60,000 nucleotides of DNA from NCBI RefSeq assembly GCF_026151205.1, contig NC_087072.1:23083603-23143602 (forward strand). The letters run 5' to 3'. A program made the translations under genes and the position numbers. This document shows positions 43,401-54,339 of this stretch, in pieces (positions within the stretch are counted from its first letter, which is position 1; every line of letters starts with the position of its first letter). Source of the stretch: Bolinopsis microptera (lineage: Eukaryota > Ctenophora > Tentaculata > Lobata > Bolinopsidae). The notes below the pieces were generated by a model. The model was not told the origin of the DNA. It worked only from the letters and a program-made list of their open reading frames with translations, and made no database searches.

Positions 43401-46400
43401 ACCATTCCGATTTGCCCTGACCCCACTGTTCTTGAGTGAAGACCCACCTTTCGGGTTGCCGGACCACTATTCTAGACTCTAGACTTCAGACGCACAATTC
43501 TGGTTGCCATATATCCTATATTCTAGTTTAGACCCCCAATTCTGGTTGACACTGACAGAGTGTAGACTTACATTCTGGTTGCCAGACCCCACTCTTCTAG
43601 AGTGAAGACCCACTATTCTAGAATTCTTACCCACCATTCTTGTTGCCAGACCCACTCTTAGTTAGAGTGAAGACACACTATCAAGATTCTGACCCACCAT
43701 TTTGTTTCCAGACCCACTACCCCTAAGGTGCAGACCCACCATTCTGATTGCCAGACTCACTCATCTTGATTCCCTTGATTGCAGGACCCACTATTCTGGT
43801 TTCCAGACCCCACTCTTATAGGATGCAGACACACCAATCTAGTTGCCAGACCAATCTTCTATAGTGTAGACCCACCAGACCTATTATTCTAGAGTGAAGA
43901 CCCACCATTCGGGTTGTCCCAACCCACAATTCTGGTAGCCATAGCGCCTAATATTCTAGGTTTATAGACCCCCAAATCTGGTTGACAGAGTGTAGACCTT
44001 ACCATTCTGGTTGCCAGGGCCCACTCTTCTAGAGTGAAGATCCACTATTCTAGAATGCAGACCCGCAATTCTGGTTGCCAGAACCCTCTATTCCAGATTG
44101 TAGTCCCACCTTTCTGGTTTCCAGACCTCACCCTTCTAGGGCGAAAATCCACCATTCCAGCTGCCAGACCCACTCTTCTCAAGTCCAGACCCACCACTCT
44201 GGTTGTCAGACCACTCTTCAAGGGTGTACGTACACCCCCATTCTGGTTGCAGGACCAACTTCTAGATTGCAGACCCGCCATTCCAGCTGCCAGACCCCAC
44301 TCTTCTCAAGTCCAGACCCACCACTCCGGGTTGTCAGACCCACTCTTCAAGGGTGTACGTACACCCACCATTTGGTTGCCAGAACCAAACTTCTAGATTG
44401 CAGACCCACCATTCCAGCTGCACTGACCCACTCTCTCAAGTGCAGATCTACCACTCTGGTAGGTCAGACCCACTCTTCAAGGTGCAGACTGCAGACCCAC
44501 CGTTCTGGTTGCCGAGACCCCACTTATAGATTGCAGACCCACCATTCCAGCTTGCCAGACCCACTCTTCTCAAGTGCAGATCTACCACTTGGTTGTCAGA
44601 CCCACTCTTCAAGGGTGCAGGACTGCAGACCCACCATTCTGGTTGCCAGACCAACTTCTAGATTGCAGACCCACCATTCCAGCTGCCAGGACCCCACTCT
44701 TCTCAAAGTGCAGATCTACCACTCCTGGTTGTCAGACCCACTCTTTAAGCCTAAGGTGCAGACCCACCATTCATGTTGCCAGACCCACGTCTAGATTGCA
44801 GACCCACCATTCTAACTGCCCAGACCCACTTCTCTGCTTGCATACCCACCATTCTAGCTGCCAGACCCACCCCTCTTCTCAAGTGCAGACCCACCACACT
44901 GGTTGTCACTGGACCCACTCTTCAAGAATGCGAACCCACACTTCTGGTTGCAAGACCCACTTTTAGATCGCAGACCCCACCATTCTAGGCTGCCAGACCA
45001 ACTCTCTCAAGTGTAGACCTACCACCCTGGTTGTCCGGACCCAACTCTTCAAGGGTGCAGACCCACCACTCTGGTTGTCAGACTTACTCTTCATGGTGTA
45101 CGCTACACCCACCATTCTGGTTTGCCATGACCCAACTTCTAGATTGCCAGTCCTCCACCTTACAGCTGCCAGACCCCCCCACTCTTCTCAACGTCCATGA
45201 CCCCACCCACTCGGGTTGTCAGACCCACTCTTCAAGGAGTACGTACACCCACCTACTGGTTGCCAAAACCAACTTCTAGATTGCAGACCCACCATTCCAG
45301 CTGCCAGACCCACTCTTCTCAAGCCCAGACCCACCACTCTGGTTGTCAACCCACTTTAAAGGGGGGCGACTCACCATTTAGCGGCCCTGACCCACGCTTC
45401 TCAAGTGCAGACCCCACCACTTGGTTGCCGGACCCACTCTTCTAGAGTGAAGACTCATTATTCTCGAATGCGATCCACAATTCTGTTGCTAGACCAACTT
45501 CTAGATTGCAGACCCCACCATTCCAGCCACCAGACCCACTCTTCTCAAGTGCAGACCCACCATTCTGGTTGTCAGACCCACTCTTTTAGAGTGAAGACTC
45601 ATTATTCTCGAATGCTGATCCACAATTCTGGTTGCTAGACAACTTCTAGATGGCAGACCCACCATTCTAGCTGCCAGACCCACTATTCTCAAGTGCACAC
45701 CCACCACTCTGGTTGTCAGACCACTCTTTAAGGGTACAGACCCATCATTCGGTTGCCAGACCCACTTCTAGTTGCAGACCCACCATTCTGGTTGCCTGAC
45801 CCACTTCTAGATTGCTGACCCATCATTCTAGCGGCCAGTCCCACTCTTCTCAAGTGCAGACCCACCACTCTAGGCAACAGGGGTGAATAATATCAACAAA
45901 TAAGATTGTTTAATTTTTGCAAAAAATTTCTCGTCATGTGACAACCCTTCCCAACCCCCCCTTCAATACCCCTACCCCCTCCCCCCTAAAAAACTCATCG
46001 GATTTTGCTTCCCGCGAACATGATTTTTTTCTGAAAATTTTTGTCAAGCCAGATCTGTAAATATATCAAATATGTAAAAAAAAAACCTTAGATCAATGAC
46101 AATATGGCCATCTCTTCTGACCATACCAAGTTGTTGGCAGGCCTTAGTATAAATTCTGTCGCACTGACTATTCCAACTTAGCTTAGGAGTAACATCGACT
46201 CCAAGATCTTTTTCTAACTCTACATACACAAGAGGAGAGCCATCAAGATTATATGCGAATGGAGGAGATAAAGATGGTTTTCCTGAAACAATAAGCACTT
46301 TACATTTTGCTGGATGGAATCGCATTTTGTTTCTTAGTGCCCAGTCAGAGAGATAGTCTATATCCATTTGTAAATTAGTATTATCAGAAGATGAATGTAT

Positions 46401-49400
46401 TTTACGCCAGATTTTTGTATCATCGGCATACAAAACAATATCAGTATTATCCGAAAGGCCAAGAGGAATATCATTGATAAACAATACAAAAAGTAAGGGA
46501 CCAAGAATAGAGCCCTGGGGGACACCAGAATTAACTGAGAGGGTAGATGAATTGTTTTTCATCTTACTGATACTCAACAGCTGTATACTGTTCAGTGTCT
46601 TTTAGCCCTTTTAATGTGCTAAGTGCTTGACCATGTGCACATATAAATCTTCTAATTTTGCATTTGTTGTCTTAAGGAAGGATTTAGCTCAGTTGCATAT
46701 CTGGGTTTATTGGGTTCCTCTGACTATCGCTAAAAGGAATACTATAGCTGAAAGGAATACGACCATTGCTATCATGGTTTATAATAAACAGATCTTGAAT
46801 AAAGGCCAAGTGGTCTTTATTGTCAAAAATTGGCTTGAAATTATATTTTTACCGGTAAGTAAGTTTTTGTGAAGATTTTTTAGGTAATCATGAATTGGTT
46901 GTTTTGAGAGTTCTAAAGTAGCCCTTCAATTAAAATCACTTCATAGATCTAGTATTCTCAGGTGATATGGTCTCGTTCCTTACTCCATGATATTTATGAC
47001 AACCAAAATCTTGACAACAGTCTCCGTATGATCGATTGTTAGACGATATTTTTATTTAAGGGGTAAATCAGTCGTCAAATTGTACCGAATTCAATTGAGG
47101 ACGGATAGTTAATTTTAAGTTTGAAATGGTCTGAAGATTTCCACCCTCTGTGCGGGATTATTTCAATTAATCAATTTATAGTAAACAAAGAAAATACCCA
47201 GAATTTAATCTAGAAAAACCATAACCACTTGACTTTATGATTGATAGTTACTAACAATTGAAACCAGTCGCTATCCAGTGTATATCGCACCGTCTTTCTT
47301 TCGCCTCTTTCGTTGATATCTCCTGAACTGACAGAACATAAAAGGAACTTTTGTTCCGTTCCTCGGTGATGAACGCAGGACACATCAAATTATTTGTATT
47401 GTAGACATCTCTTGTTGTTACTGTAACAACAGGCTCTGAAACAAAGTTACATCCGCTCATGTCAACTTGTTTGTACACTTTATCATTTGTCATGTAATAC
47501 CAGCCATTGTCGTCGTGTCTGCTGATACCTGAACAATCTGGTGTGTCCAGAATCTTTATGCTGGTTTGAAAAGTGCACTTCATTACCAACACCATCACAG
47601 TAAATCCTATTTTGATCATGTTCTTGCGGGTTCTAGTGTGAAAGGGCGTCAGCAAATTGGGCTTTTAATCGTAACCAAGTGAAAATGTATGAATATGAGA
47701 TTAAGTTTTATAAATCAATCTTCGTTATTTAATTAAGTAAATCTTAATTTAATATATTTTTTAGAAACTGCAGCTGTTCAGTTCAAATGTGAGACGATTC
47801 TCTTACCCGGCTATATAGCTCATAGTCATAATTATTCAATGTCCGAAGAATAACTCTAAAAATATAATACGATAAGCGAATAACAATAATAAATCAATAA
47901 AATCTGTTGTTCAGACCTTTCTAGTATCTATAATGAACAATATTATTAGGTTAATCTTCCTTCTTTCATTCGTTCATTTACCTGACCTACCTACCTACCT
48001 ATGTTGAGTTTCGTCAAGACTTGACGGGGCCATCACATCTTCTGACCACCCCATAGCGAAGTAAAGTCTCGCTCGTTGCGCCAGCACAGCAGAGAGTTCG
48101 TATTTGGAGGAGTATATCCCCTGATCGGCGGCTTATCAGGGAGAGACAACATGAACTTTGTGAGCTTATCTTTGAAGTACTTCAAATCTTGAATGACATT
48201 TAGATGGTAGGGGATTGCATTCCACAATTTAGGTCCCTGAACTGCAAATGAGTTGTCAAACAAGGTGAGGTTTGCTGTTGAACTGGTTTTACGTTTTGAT
48301 GGAATTACTGCAAGGTTTCCAAGTCTTGTATTGGGCGTGAAATGAATAGAACGTTCAGATCGTTGCTGGTCTTTCCGTGGAGGATTTTCCACGTATGGAG
48401 AATGATGAATCGCTACCGCCTTCGTTGAAGAGACATCAGAGATAGATAGACAGGCGATCCCAGTAGTGGAGATCGCGCATTCCTGATCTATTCATTCAAT
48501 CTAGATAATTATATAACTATACTAATGCTAACCTAATCCTTAAAAGTTCAATTCCAGAAGTTGAACAATCAGTATGTGTCTATTTAGATCTGTATGCGAC
48601 TATATATCTCATATCTGTGTGTGTCAATATATCTGTATGTGACAATATATCTGTATGCGACAATATATCTGTATGTCGCAGTTACAAGTTTACAAGTTAA
48701 TCTAATGAACCTTACGATTGTATCTATTGTTAGATATTGCCTTAGCTAACGACGTGATAGTCAATAGACACGATGTGTATTTATCAATACAGAGTGATCC
48801 AACAATCCGGATTCTGGCCACGAGTTACTTTTTAAATAATCAACCCCGTACCTTCGTCCAATTATATGAGTAGGGGTAAAATTTATAACTTACGAATGTC
48901 TAGACTTTCAATTAACATGAAATATGATTTTAAATTGTCAAAGTAAGTTAGGTGGTTTCGTTTTAAGACTATTCATTTAGCGGCCTGAACAGTACAAAGT
49001 ATCGAAGAATTATATTTTGTTTAACCATCACCTCACAGTATGAATGGTAACTTAACGAGATTGGCTCGTTCCAAAACCGTAAAGATTTTTGGTTTTAATT
49101 CTCAGAGGCTAATCAGTTTAATTGTAGAATAAGTCTCTCAGCATTCAAGTACTTAAATACTGGGAGTCTTAACAGTCAGAATTAAATGTGAACTCACTTG
49201 AACTATATAGCTTATAGCTATGATTGACTACTACAAGATATACCATTTGAGCTGGAGTTAAACTATGTTATGGAGAATTATTTCCTACTCCACTCGCTAT
49301 CAGTTTTATTTCTTGTCCATGATATATTATCAGTATCAGCTAAATCGGATGAAGTGTGGAGTATAGATTTATCTCTAACGTTTTGTGTTATGATAATTCT

Positions 49401-52400
49401 GATTGAATCGTAAATTTGGTGGCCGAACCATCAACCAACTGGTCTGTTTCTGAAAAAAAAGGTGTTTCTTTGACCTTGAAAGCACATTTCCTCAGAAATA
49501 AAGTTAGGTGGTTTCGTTTTAAGGACTTGAGTCATTTTAGGGAAATAATAAGAATGAAGAATTTATTGGTGTTAATAATCATATAAATAAATGTAACCAA
49601 CAGACGGGCCTGCAAAACGGGCCATCTTCTCTTCGTACCAACTGATGTATCATAAGTCTTCCGAACTACCCTGTCACGTCTAGGGCTAACCGTTTATTTG
49701 GTGCATGGATGAAAAGGACCCAGGCGGTGCCAGACATGATATATAGTTGCAATCTAGATCGCCCACCTTATTTCTTGAAATACCTAAGGTTTTTGTTAAA
49801 AATCAAAACTCCCTTTCACTCCACGGGTCCTTTTTAAAACCATTCAAGAGTGAGGTTGTTTGCGGTGTTCCGCGGAGTCCGTGCGGGAATTCAAGGTTGC
49901 GGCGTTTAGGCCAAAATGACGTTAATTTCTTTGGGAGAAGCACCACCATCTGTGCCCTTTCACTCCAAACGAGTTTTATAGTATTGCCCCGCGGGAGCTT
50001 ATTGGTTGCTTTTCCATCGTTTTTTTCAGGCAGCAATATAAATTGGGGAAAGCCATGAAATTCAAGTGTATAAGATGTACTTACTCACCTCCTACTGCCC
50101 ATTATTTCTGGCGTTCAGTCTAAATGCAATAACTCTTACTTTCGTTTAACTTTCCTAGCTATATGTATGACTTCGCCATTTCCCGCAGCATGCAACAATT
50201 TATATAACTGATGTTTTAAAGATGTAAGCATTATAAGAAATGGCTATTTTCGCTAAAAGGATTCCGTTGCGTTGGAAAACGTTTTTCTTTAGTTTGGGAC
50301 CAAGTAGGTGTTTGATAAATAAAAGTCCCTGAAAATTTCGATGGAATTATTAGACCTTTTGTAAGATAAATGGTCTTTGTCTTGACAAAAGAGAATTTTC
50401 AAATTTAATCTCTAAAAATTGGCCATTTACTGATACTGAAAGGGAAGCTTTGGGGTCTGGGTGCTTTGGTGGCAGTCCAATTTTTGATGAGTTAAGGCAT
50501 CAGCATATTTTTCATAAAGAGGAACAGTGCGTCTTCCTTGTTAGAATAACAGTGGTAAACTGTACCCTGTAACTTATCCTGCGCCGAAACAATCTTAAGC
50601 CCCTGCTGAGACGTTTTTAGTTCTTAACACTGGAATGCGATCGTACGTTTGCTTTGCACAGGTATTTGTGATCCACTTATGGATATGTTGGTTCAGGTAA
50701 TGACAACATTCTTGCCACATCTAGCTTTTCAATATGGTTTTAAAGGCTTAGTTGAGCGGCAGTCATCTTTTAAAATGTTTGGGTGGTCTAAAATAAACAA
50801 TTCATTGTTAAACATGTTTTATCACCTTTCGACAAAGATCCCTTGAGATATATTTTAAACTGTTATTGGCCACCTCTGTGCGGTACCTTCCTTGTGACAT
50901 AACTCTTTCATGTAAATTATCGTTTCGAATACCAATACCTACCAACTAGTATGGGACATGTTCCTATAGGTCCAGACTGAATTCACAAGGGTTCGATGAT
51001 ACGGGTCCATTCCTGATGGCTGGAGTATCACTAAAAATTATTGTGTCGAAAATTCCTTAATTGGGACAGGGTCTCCTGTTAAGGGCCTGAAAGTGGGCTT
51101 CTTTGGGGAAAACTCTACATATTGGGCTGGAGAGATGGCTTTACGGCAGGTACACCCTTATCCGATAGACAGAAATGACTTTGAAATTTGCGAGGTAGAA
51201 GGGGTGGATTTGTTTTATGTAATAAGCTTTACATAGCTTTGTTACTGACCATCAGTCAAATTATTTCAAATCCAAATAATCATTGCTTTAAAAATTTTTG
51301 AGTAATGGCCTGCGGCTGCTTCCCGTTTTACGGCTTTGGACTTTGAAGGGTTGGCACTAGGAAGACCAGTTATTAGGTGGAATTTGACAAATTGGCACAA
51401 ACAAAAGATCATCAAGAGTTACCCCCTATTTCCCTTAAAGGGGATTTAATCCTTCAATCAATATTGTTGTGAAGTTCATTCTTATTCAAATCAGGTTGGA
51501 TATTTTACTGCTGGGATTTACTAAATCTTCAGTTGAGGTTGCTCACCATATTTTAACCATAAGTCATATGTCCAGGAACTTTGTTCTTGTTCTTCCCTGA
51601 ACGCAAATCTGAACAAATGTATTTAAAGCTGTATCGATTTTCTAATACGTATTCCGGTAATTGTGACCAAAAAATTCTTTCTTCAGGAAACTAATTTCAT
51701 CCTCTTGTTAAAAATTTCTATCCCCTTTGTGTAAGCATATTTTACCTTAGCAAGTAGTGATTTAAACTACACCGGGAATATTTTAATATTGAACGACCGT
51801 TTCAAGCTTACTAACCGGTTTAACTAGGAGTTTTCATGAAAAATTTATGTAATACCCTTTTTAGGCTAGAAAGACAACTTTGATATCATTGCTAGAATCT
51901 ATGGAAAAACTGTTCCAGAACCCAACCGGATTTTGTTAATCCAATCTTTAACCCCCTTCCTCCCAAAAAAGGAGGGACCCCCGGGTAAAGTACTTAAACA
52001 GAGCAGCACCTGATTTAACGACTTAGAAAAATCCCCGGGGGTTATGTTTGATTCTTTTTTAATTTGATAAAATTCCGGTTAAAACTAAAACATATAAATA
52101 TACCCTAACCCCTATTTTACTCCTCTCTTCAGAATACCTTCTTTTGGGGTCTTACTTTGGTATTGTTGACCCCCTCAACCCGCACTACACAATATAAACT
52201 TTTTTGTCTACCCAATATAGAACATATCATATGTGGTTCTCGTCCCCCAATAAACATCTCAAGACCACCTTAACTTTCATTTACTTTACTAAGGGTTGGA
52301 TTTATGTGCGACTCTCGAGAATTAAGATTCTTTTTAATACTGTTTTTTTAAAACTTTTTCAAATTTTATTTAAAACTTGGAGAAGAATAAAGTTGAACTG

Positions 52401-54121
52401 GGTCATATATAAATTGGTAGCAGGTCTGTTTGCTTTTAATGGTTCAAAAGTTTTCTCGAAAATGGTCTAATTACAGAATTCTGCCGAACAATTATTAAAT
52501 CTTTTTTCTAATTAATGGCTATCATTCGTGCACAGGTTGATCTGTGTTTGAGATTGTTGGCTTCAGGACAAATGTGCCCCAAACATTCTTGGCACAAACT
52601 ACTCTCAATTATGGTAATGGCTTCTTGCGGCTAGTAATCTTAAAAGTGTTGATGATCTAAGTAAACAATAAACATTATTAAACATATTTTAAAATTCGAC
52701 AAATAGATCACTGTAGTAGATATATTTTAACTGTTATAAGGCCACACTTCTACGGTATTTCCTTCGTGACATAACCATTGTAAATTCCTGATTCGTTGTC
52801 GAATACCACATACCTACCAACCTAGTCATGGGACATGTCCTATAAGTAACCAGACTGAATGTCGACAAGAGAGATTGGATGTAGACATTCAATGCCGGAG
52901 CCCGGAGTATCCTAATATATTGTGTCGACAACATATTATTAAATATTGCTAGACGCTCCTGTTAAGCCATGCAATGAAGATACCTTATGCAAAACATCTA
53001 CATATTTCATGAATATGAAGATAAAATACGGAGCTACACCCTCAGCCGATAGTACAGATAATAGTTGAAGATTAGGGAGGAGAGGGGAGGTTGTGTTTAT
53101 AAATAAGGTTTCAGTAGCTATACAGACCATCAGTCAGACAAACAAATCCACAATAATCATTGCTAAAATTAGATCTGGCTGCTGGCTGCTGTCCCGTCTT
53201 ACGGCTTTGGCCTTTGAAGTTAGGCTAGGTGTCAGAATCCTAGGTGTCAAGTACATCTTGACAAATTCTACCAAACCTAATGATCATCAAGTGGTCTACC
53301 CCCGTATTTCCTTAGGGTAAAATAATCAAAATAGCTCTGGAATTTAATCTGTATTTGGAGGAATGTGGATGTTTTGTTTGTGGAAACTAAATCTGTTGTG
53401 AACAGTTGAATAAACAGGAAATATTTCAGACGCCCAACGGGGATGTCACGGACTTTGTCAGCTTCTATTCCCTGTCCTCAACGATCATGAACCACCCACA
53501 GTATAAAAGTCTGTTCGCAGCCTACTGTTTCTACTACTTTAACGGTATGTGACACAAATTCATTTCTTCAGGAAACAATTTCATTTCTTGGAAGATTTCT
53601 TTCATTGTGAAACATATTTTTACCGGTTCAGTTCAAATGTAGATGATTTGTACACATTTCCGGAATATTTTGAATATTTAAGACCTTGAAACTTACTTAC
53701 CTTTATTGCAGGAAGTTTGTCACTGAAAGATCTTATGTACGATACCCTTATTATGGCTAAGAAAAACAACTTTGACGTATTCAATGCTCTAGATCTGATG
53801 GAGGTTTGAAAACTGTCTAGACAACGATTTATATTTATAAACTTATAACTATGGCTCCCAAGAAGGAGACGGCTAAATACTTAAACAGAAGACGTGATTT
53901 GAGACTTGAAAAGAATCGCTTATTTGATCTTTTTATAATTTCTATATCCTCTCCTTCAGCTAAAACATAACTAATACCCTAACCATTTTACTCCTCCGCA
54001 GAACAAGCCCATTCTGGAGGATCTTAAGTTTGGTATGGGTGACGGTAACCTTCACTACTACATATTTAACTGGGTGTGTCCCAATATAGAACCCTCACAA
54101 GTGGGTCTCGTCCTCCAATAA
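34413..54121 (+). CDS. NMT1: Glycylpeptide N-tetradecanoyltransferase (N-myristoyltransferase), 10 exons
   Basis: Transfers myristate from myristoyl-CoA to N-terminal glycine of cytosolic proteins. Exons: 34413-34503, 34706-34872, 35022-35197, 35305-35440, 35558-35739, 36006-36114, 38348-38518, 53430-53544, 53712-53803, 54002-54121. All are phase-consistent and give about 452 residues; human NMT1 has 496, with a longer N-terminus. Landmarks: [47 protein letters not shown] (CoA-binding loop), [57 protein letters not shown] and the conserved C-terminus VGLVLQ, whose terminal carboxylate is catalytic. Intron 6 carries a LITAF-domain gene. Intron 7 (14.9 kb) holds three secreted-protein genes, LINEs and the satellite-bearing element. 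One ancestral gene probably corresponds to vertebrate NMT1 and NMT2. Confidence 0.97.
36887..37807 (-). CDS. Proline-rich LITAF-domain membrane protein
   Basis: 306 residues in one exon, antisense in NMT intron 6, started at the first ATG (MSHHGQD). The long N-terminal region is Pro/Gly/Ser/Tyr-rich, with two copies of [19 protein letters not shown] and a PPTY motif that could bind NEDD4-type WW domains. The last 65 residues are a LITAF domain: [15 protein letters not shown], the hydrophobic [19 protein letters not shown] that dips into the membrane, then [13 protein letters not shown] completing the zinc site. LITAF proteins are monotopic proteins of late endosomes and lysosomes. Vertebrate LITAF is about 161 residues, so the N-terminal extension is long, closer to CDIP1-like forms. 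Confidence 0.9.
   Translation of the reverse strand: MSHHGQDTDVFSSPGHPLNNLSYENKLSTEPQAETTFTGNQQHQIVSGKLPLHFHHEMPYPPGQSPGSPYPPPSPFMSYPPGQSPGSPYPPPSPFMSGSPYPGPPRASYTPSQQSGLSYPSPSPYLDPTRFSYPPTYSPSRSPEQMFHHQPNEANNTATPRVRFQSEEGSAGQGPGYYPMAGAGVAHPPAVYPPPQPGPGPGTAYPPIQAAGNPANHPGNFTNRSHDGQRIAKAMASRGSNPVCLTCPLCSEDIVTQVTQEPGTLTWIVCCLLFLLTGFCCIIPFMIKGCKETIHKCPRCGLVLNK
37515..37634 (-). repeat. 57-bp in-frame duplication in the LITAF-domain gene
   Basis: Two almost identical tandem 57-bp units encode [19 protein letters not shown]. The identity at DNA level implies a recent duplication. Confidence 0.9.
37898..37932. promoter_or_regulatory. Perfect 16-bp palindrome upstream of the LITAF-domain gene
   Basis: AAATAGTATATTACAC, a GGA spacer, then the exact inverse GTGTAATATACTATTT, about 90 bases before the ATG. 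It could be a binding site, a hairpin in the 5' UTR or a tiny foldback element. Confidence 0.6.
38701..39114 (-). CDS. Small secreted cysteine-rich protein, family copy 1
   Basis: 137 residues, single exon, antisense in NMT intron 7. The signal peptide [17 protein letters not shown] is followed by [25 protein letters not shown], a W-x-Y segment, [31 protein letters not shown] and [12 protein letters not shown]. Six cysteines lie outside the signal peptide. The C-terminal pattern (CGF.S.P, then IHWIATG) resembles a domain I associate with cnidarian collagen-like extracellular proteins, but I cannot name it. The start is the ATG at 39114; the codon before it is GTG. Two paralogues lie at 39884-40292 and 47251-47619. 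Confidence 0.8.
   Translation of the reverse strand: MKLGFIVMVLVIKCTLQTNLKILDTPDGERHPDPCALICSGVSRHDDTTQSWSYMGWRNWKLGKRVDVSECGFVSNPVITATTRVSHTGNGENCPSVTTEQLWMPNLFYAISVEEYTVEEASKQCDIHWIATGYNCS
39884..40292 (-). pseudogene. Small secreted cysteine-rich protein, family copy 2, frameshifted
   Basis: The signal peptide [17 protein letters not shown] and most of the body match copies 1 and 3 ([44 protein letters not shown]). Near 39924 the sequence is two bases shorter than copy 3. The expected ending [12 protein letters not shown], stop at 39884, is therefore in another frame. The actual frame instead runs on to 39744 through unrelated hydrophobic residues. It is either a recent pseudogene or an assembly error. 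Confidence 0.75.
40293..40879. other. Intronic sequence between copy 2 and the split LINE
   Basis: No gene recognised. A poly-T stretch at about 40508-40519 and AT-rich sequence precede the (ATT)-rich 3' tail of the LINE on the - strand. Confidence 0.35.
40880..41506 (-). mobile_element. LINE fragment, 3' part, split by the 4.6-kb TIR element
   Basis: Reads [20 protein letters not shown], then with shifts [17 protein letters not shown] and [20 protein letters not shown]. This is the RT C-terminal domain, ending in an AT-rich tail with ATT repeats near 40880-40910. Its 5' continuation is at 46091-46625. Confidence 0.85.
41640..42890. repeat. G-rich minisatellite array inside the TIR element
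   Basis: About eleven degenerate units of roughly 90-120 bp. Each has AAATTTTTGAGAAATAGGGT, an ACATTTGGCATTAAAAA word, CACAATAATA, and a core GGGGGGCGCAGCCCCCC that can form a hairpin. It includes an unbroken run of 19 G at 42705-42723. No coding frame is supported. Confidence 0.9.
43080..45875. repeat. Minisatellite array of CAGACCCACCATTCTGGTTG / CAGACCCACTCTTCTAGAGT units
   Basis: Roughly 65 degenerate units built of two alternating half-units of 21-22 bp. There are many single-base indels, so the frames that stay open across it are by-products. A related CAGACCCACTC word also occurs near the left end of the host element (about 41565). Confidence 0.93.
46091..46625 (-). mobile_element. 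LINE fragment, RT core, 5' of the TIR element
   Basis: Reads [28 protein letters not shown] (catalytic YADD), [16 protein letters not shown] and [16 protein letters not shown], then [12 protein letters not shown] up to the insertion. It is 5'-truncated near 46600. With 40880-41506 it forms one LINE copy. Confidence 0.9.
46626..47250. other. Intronic sequence, no gene seen
   Basis: No supported gene. It contains two TAAAAGGAATACT/TGAAAGGAATACG-type words near 46732 and AT-rich sequence only. Confidence 0.35.
47251..47619 (-). CDS. Small secreted cysteine-rich protein, family copy 3
   Basis: 122 residues with the same plan as copies 1 and 2: signal peptide [76 protein letters not shown] and [12 protein letters not shown] at the end. 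It lacks the GxxxPxPCALI segment, about 11 residues, so it has one cysteine fewer. The frame is otherwise intact. The ATG at 47619 is chosen because it starts the signal peptide. It lies 7 kb from copy 2, with the LINE and TIR element between. Confidence 0.8.
   Translation of the reverse strand: MIKIGFTVMVLVMKCTFQTSIKILDTPDCSGISRHDDNGWYYMTNDKVYKQVDMSGCNFVSEPVVTVTTRDVYNTNNLMCPAFITEERNKSSFYVLSVQEISTKEAKERRCDIHWIATGFNC
47980..48400 (-). mobile_element. LINE 3' fragment with (TAGG)n tail
   Basis: Reads [40 protein letters not shown] and [20 protein letters not shown], the standard RT C-terminus of CR1-like LINEs. Upstream, in another frame, is [14 protein letters not shown]. It ends on the - strand in TAGGTAGGTAGGTAGG, the probable 3' tail. 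Heavily 5'-truncated. Confidence 0.85.
48590..48675. repeat. Short minisatellite (TATCTGTATGTGACAATA)n
   Basis: About five imperfect units of 18-20 bp. No coding meaning seen. Confidence 0.75.
48676..50639. other. NMT intron 7, no gene recognised
   Basis: No supported gene. The word AAGTTAGGTGGTTTCGTTTTAAG occurs (in 20-base part GTTAGGTGGTTTCGTTTTAA) near 48948 and 49502. A frame of 103 codons at 49747-50058 has no recognisable domain, and I do not call it. Confidence 0.4.
50640..52490 (+). pseudogene. Degenerate direct copy of the NMT 3' end (exons 8-10 and introns)
   Basis: Aligns base for base, with many substitutions and indels, to 52515-54335. Shared words include ACGGCTTTGG, CAGACTGAAT, CTTCAGGAAAC, GACAACTTTGA, CCCAATATAGAAC and TCTCAAGACCACCT; the last two are the end of the final NMT exon and its 3' UTR. 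Every exon is broken. The dense indels and inflated homopolymers look as much like an uncorrected long read as like an old duplication. Confidence 0.75.
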
Positions 54122-54339
54122 CCATCTCAAGACCACCTCTAACTAGATTTCTTACTGAACGGGGGATTTACAGTGCGACTCTCGAAAGTATTTTTCTAAC
54201 TATGTTTTTAGCTTTCTATAATTTATTTGATTTAAAGAGGGGAAGTAAAGAGAACTGGCATAATATTGTGCAGGTGTGATTATGCCTTTTAAGGGCATAT
54301 GTTTACCACGAATTTGTCTAATTCTGAAATTCATGCCTA

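Larger units (their letters stand above)
41507..46090. mobile_element. 4,584-bp TIR element carrying two minisatellite arrays, 8-bp TSD
   Basis: The left end TAAGGTTTTTTTTTT and the right end AAAAAAAAAACCTTA are inverted repeats of about 15 bp. The 8-bp GATCAATG lies directly outside both ends (41499-41506 and 46091-46098). Taking the element and one duplication out makes the flanking LINE read [21 protein letters not shown] in frame, which proves the insertion. The interior is almost all tandem repeat: a G-rich array (41640-42890) and a CAGACCCACC-type array (43080-45875). No transposase was found. An 8-bp duplication fits hAT or P, but the ends do not look like typical hAT ends. Confidence 0.88.

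Noticed and set aside
43046-45707. Many open frames of up to 239 codons with THHSSCQTH-like repeats
   Set aside because: Generated by the CAGACCCACC minisatellite; they change frame at random and have no start context or domain.
49747-50058. 103-codon + strand frame
   Set aside because: No domain, no splice signals, and next to the noisy region that may be an assembly artefact.
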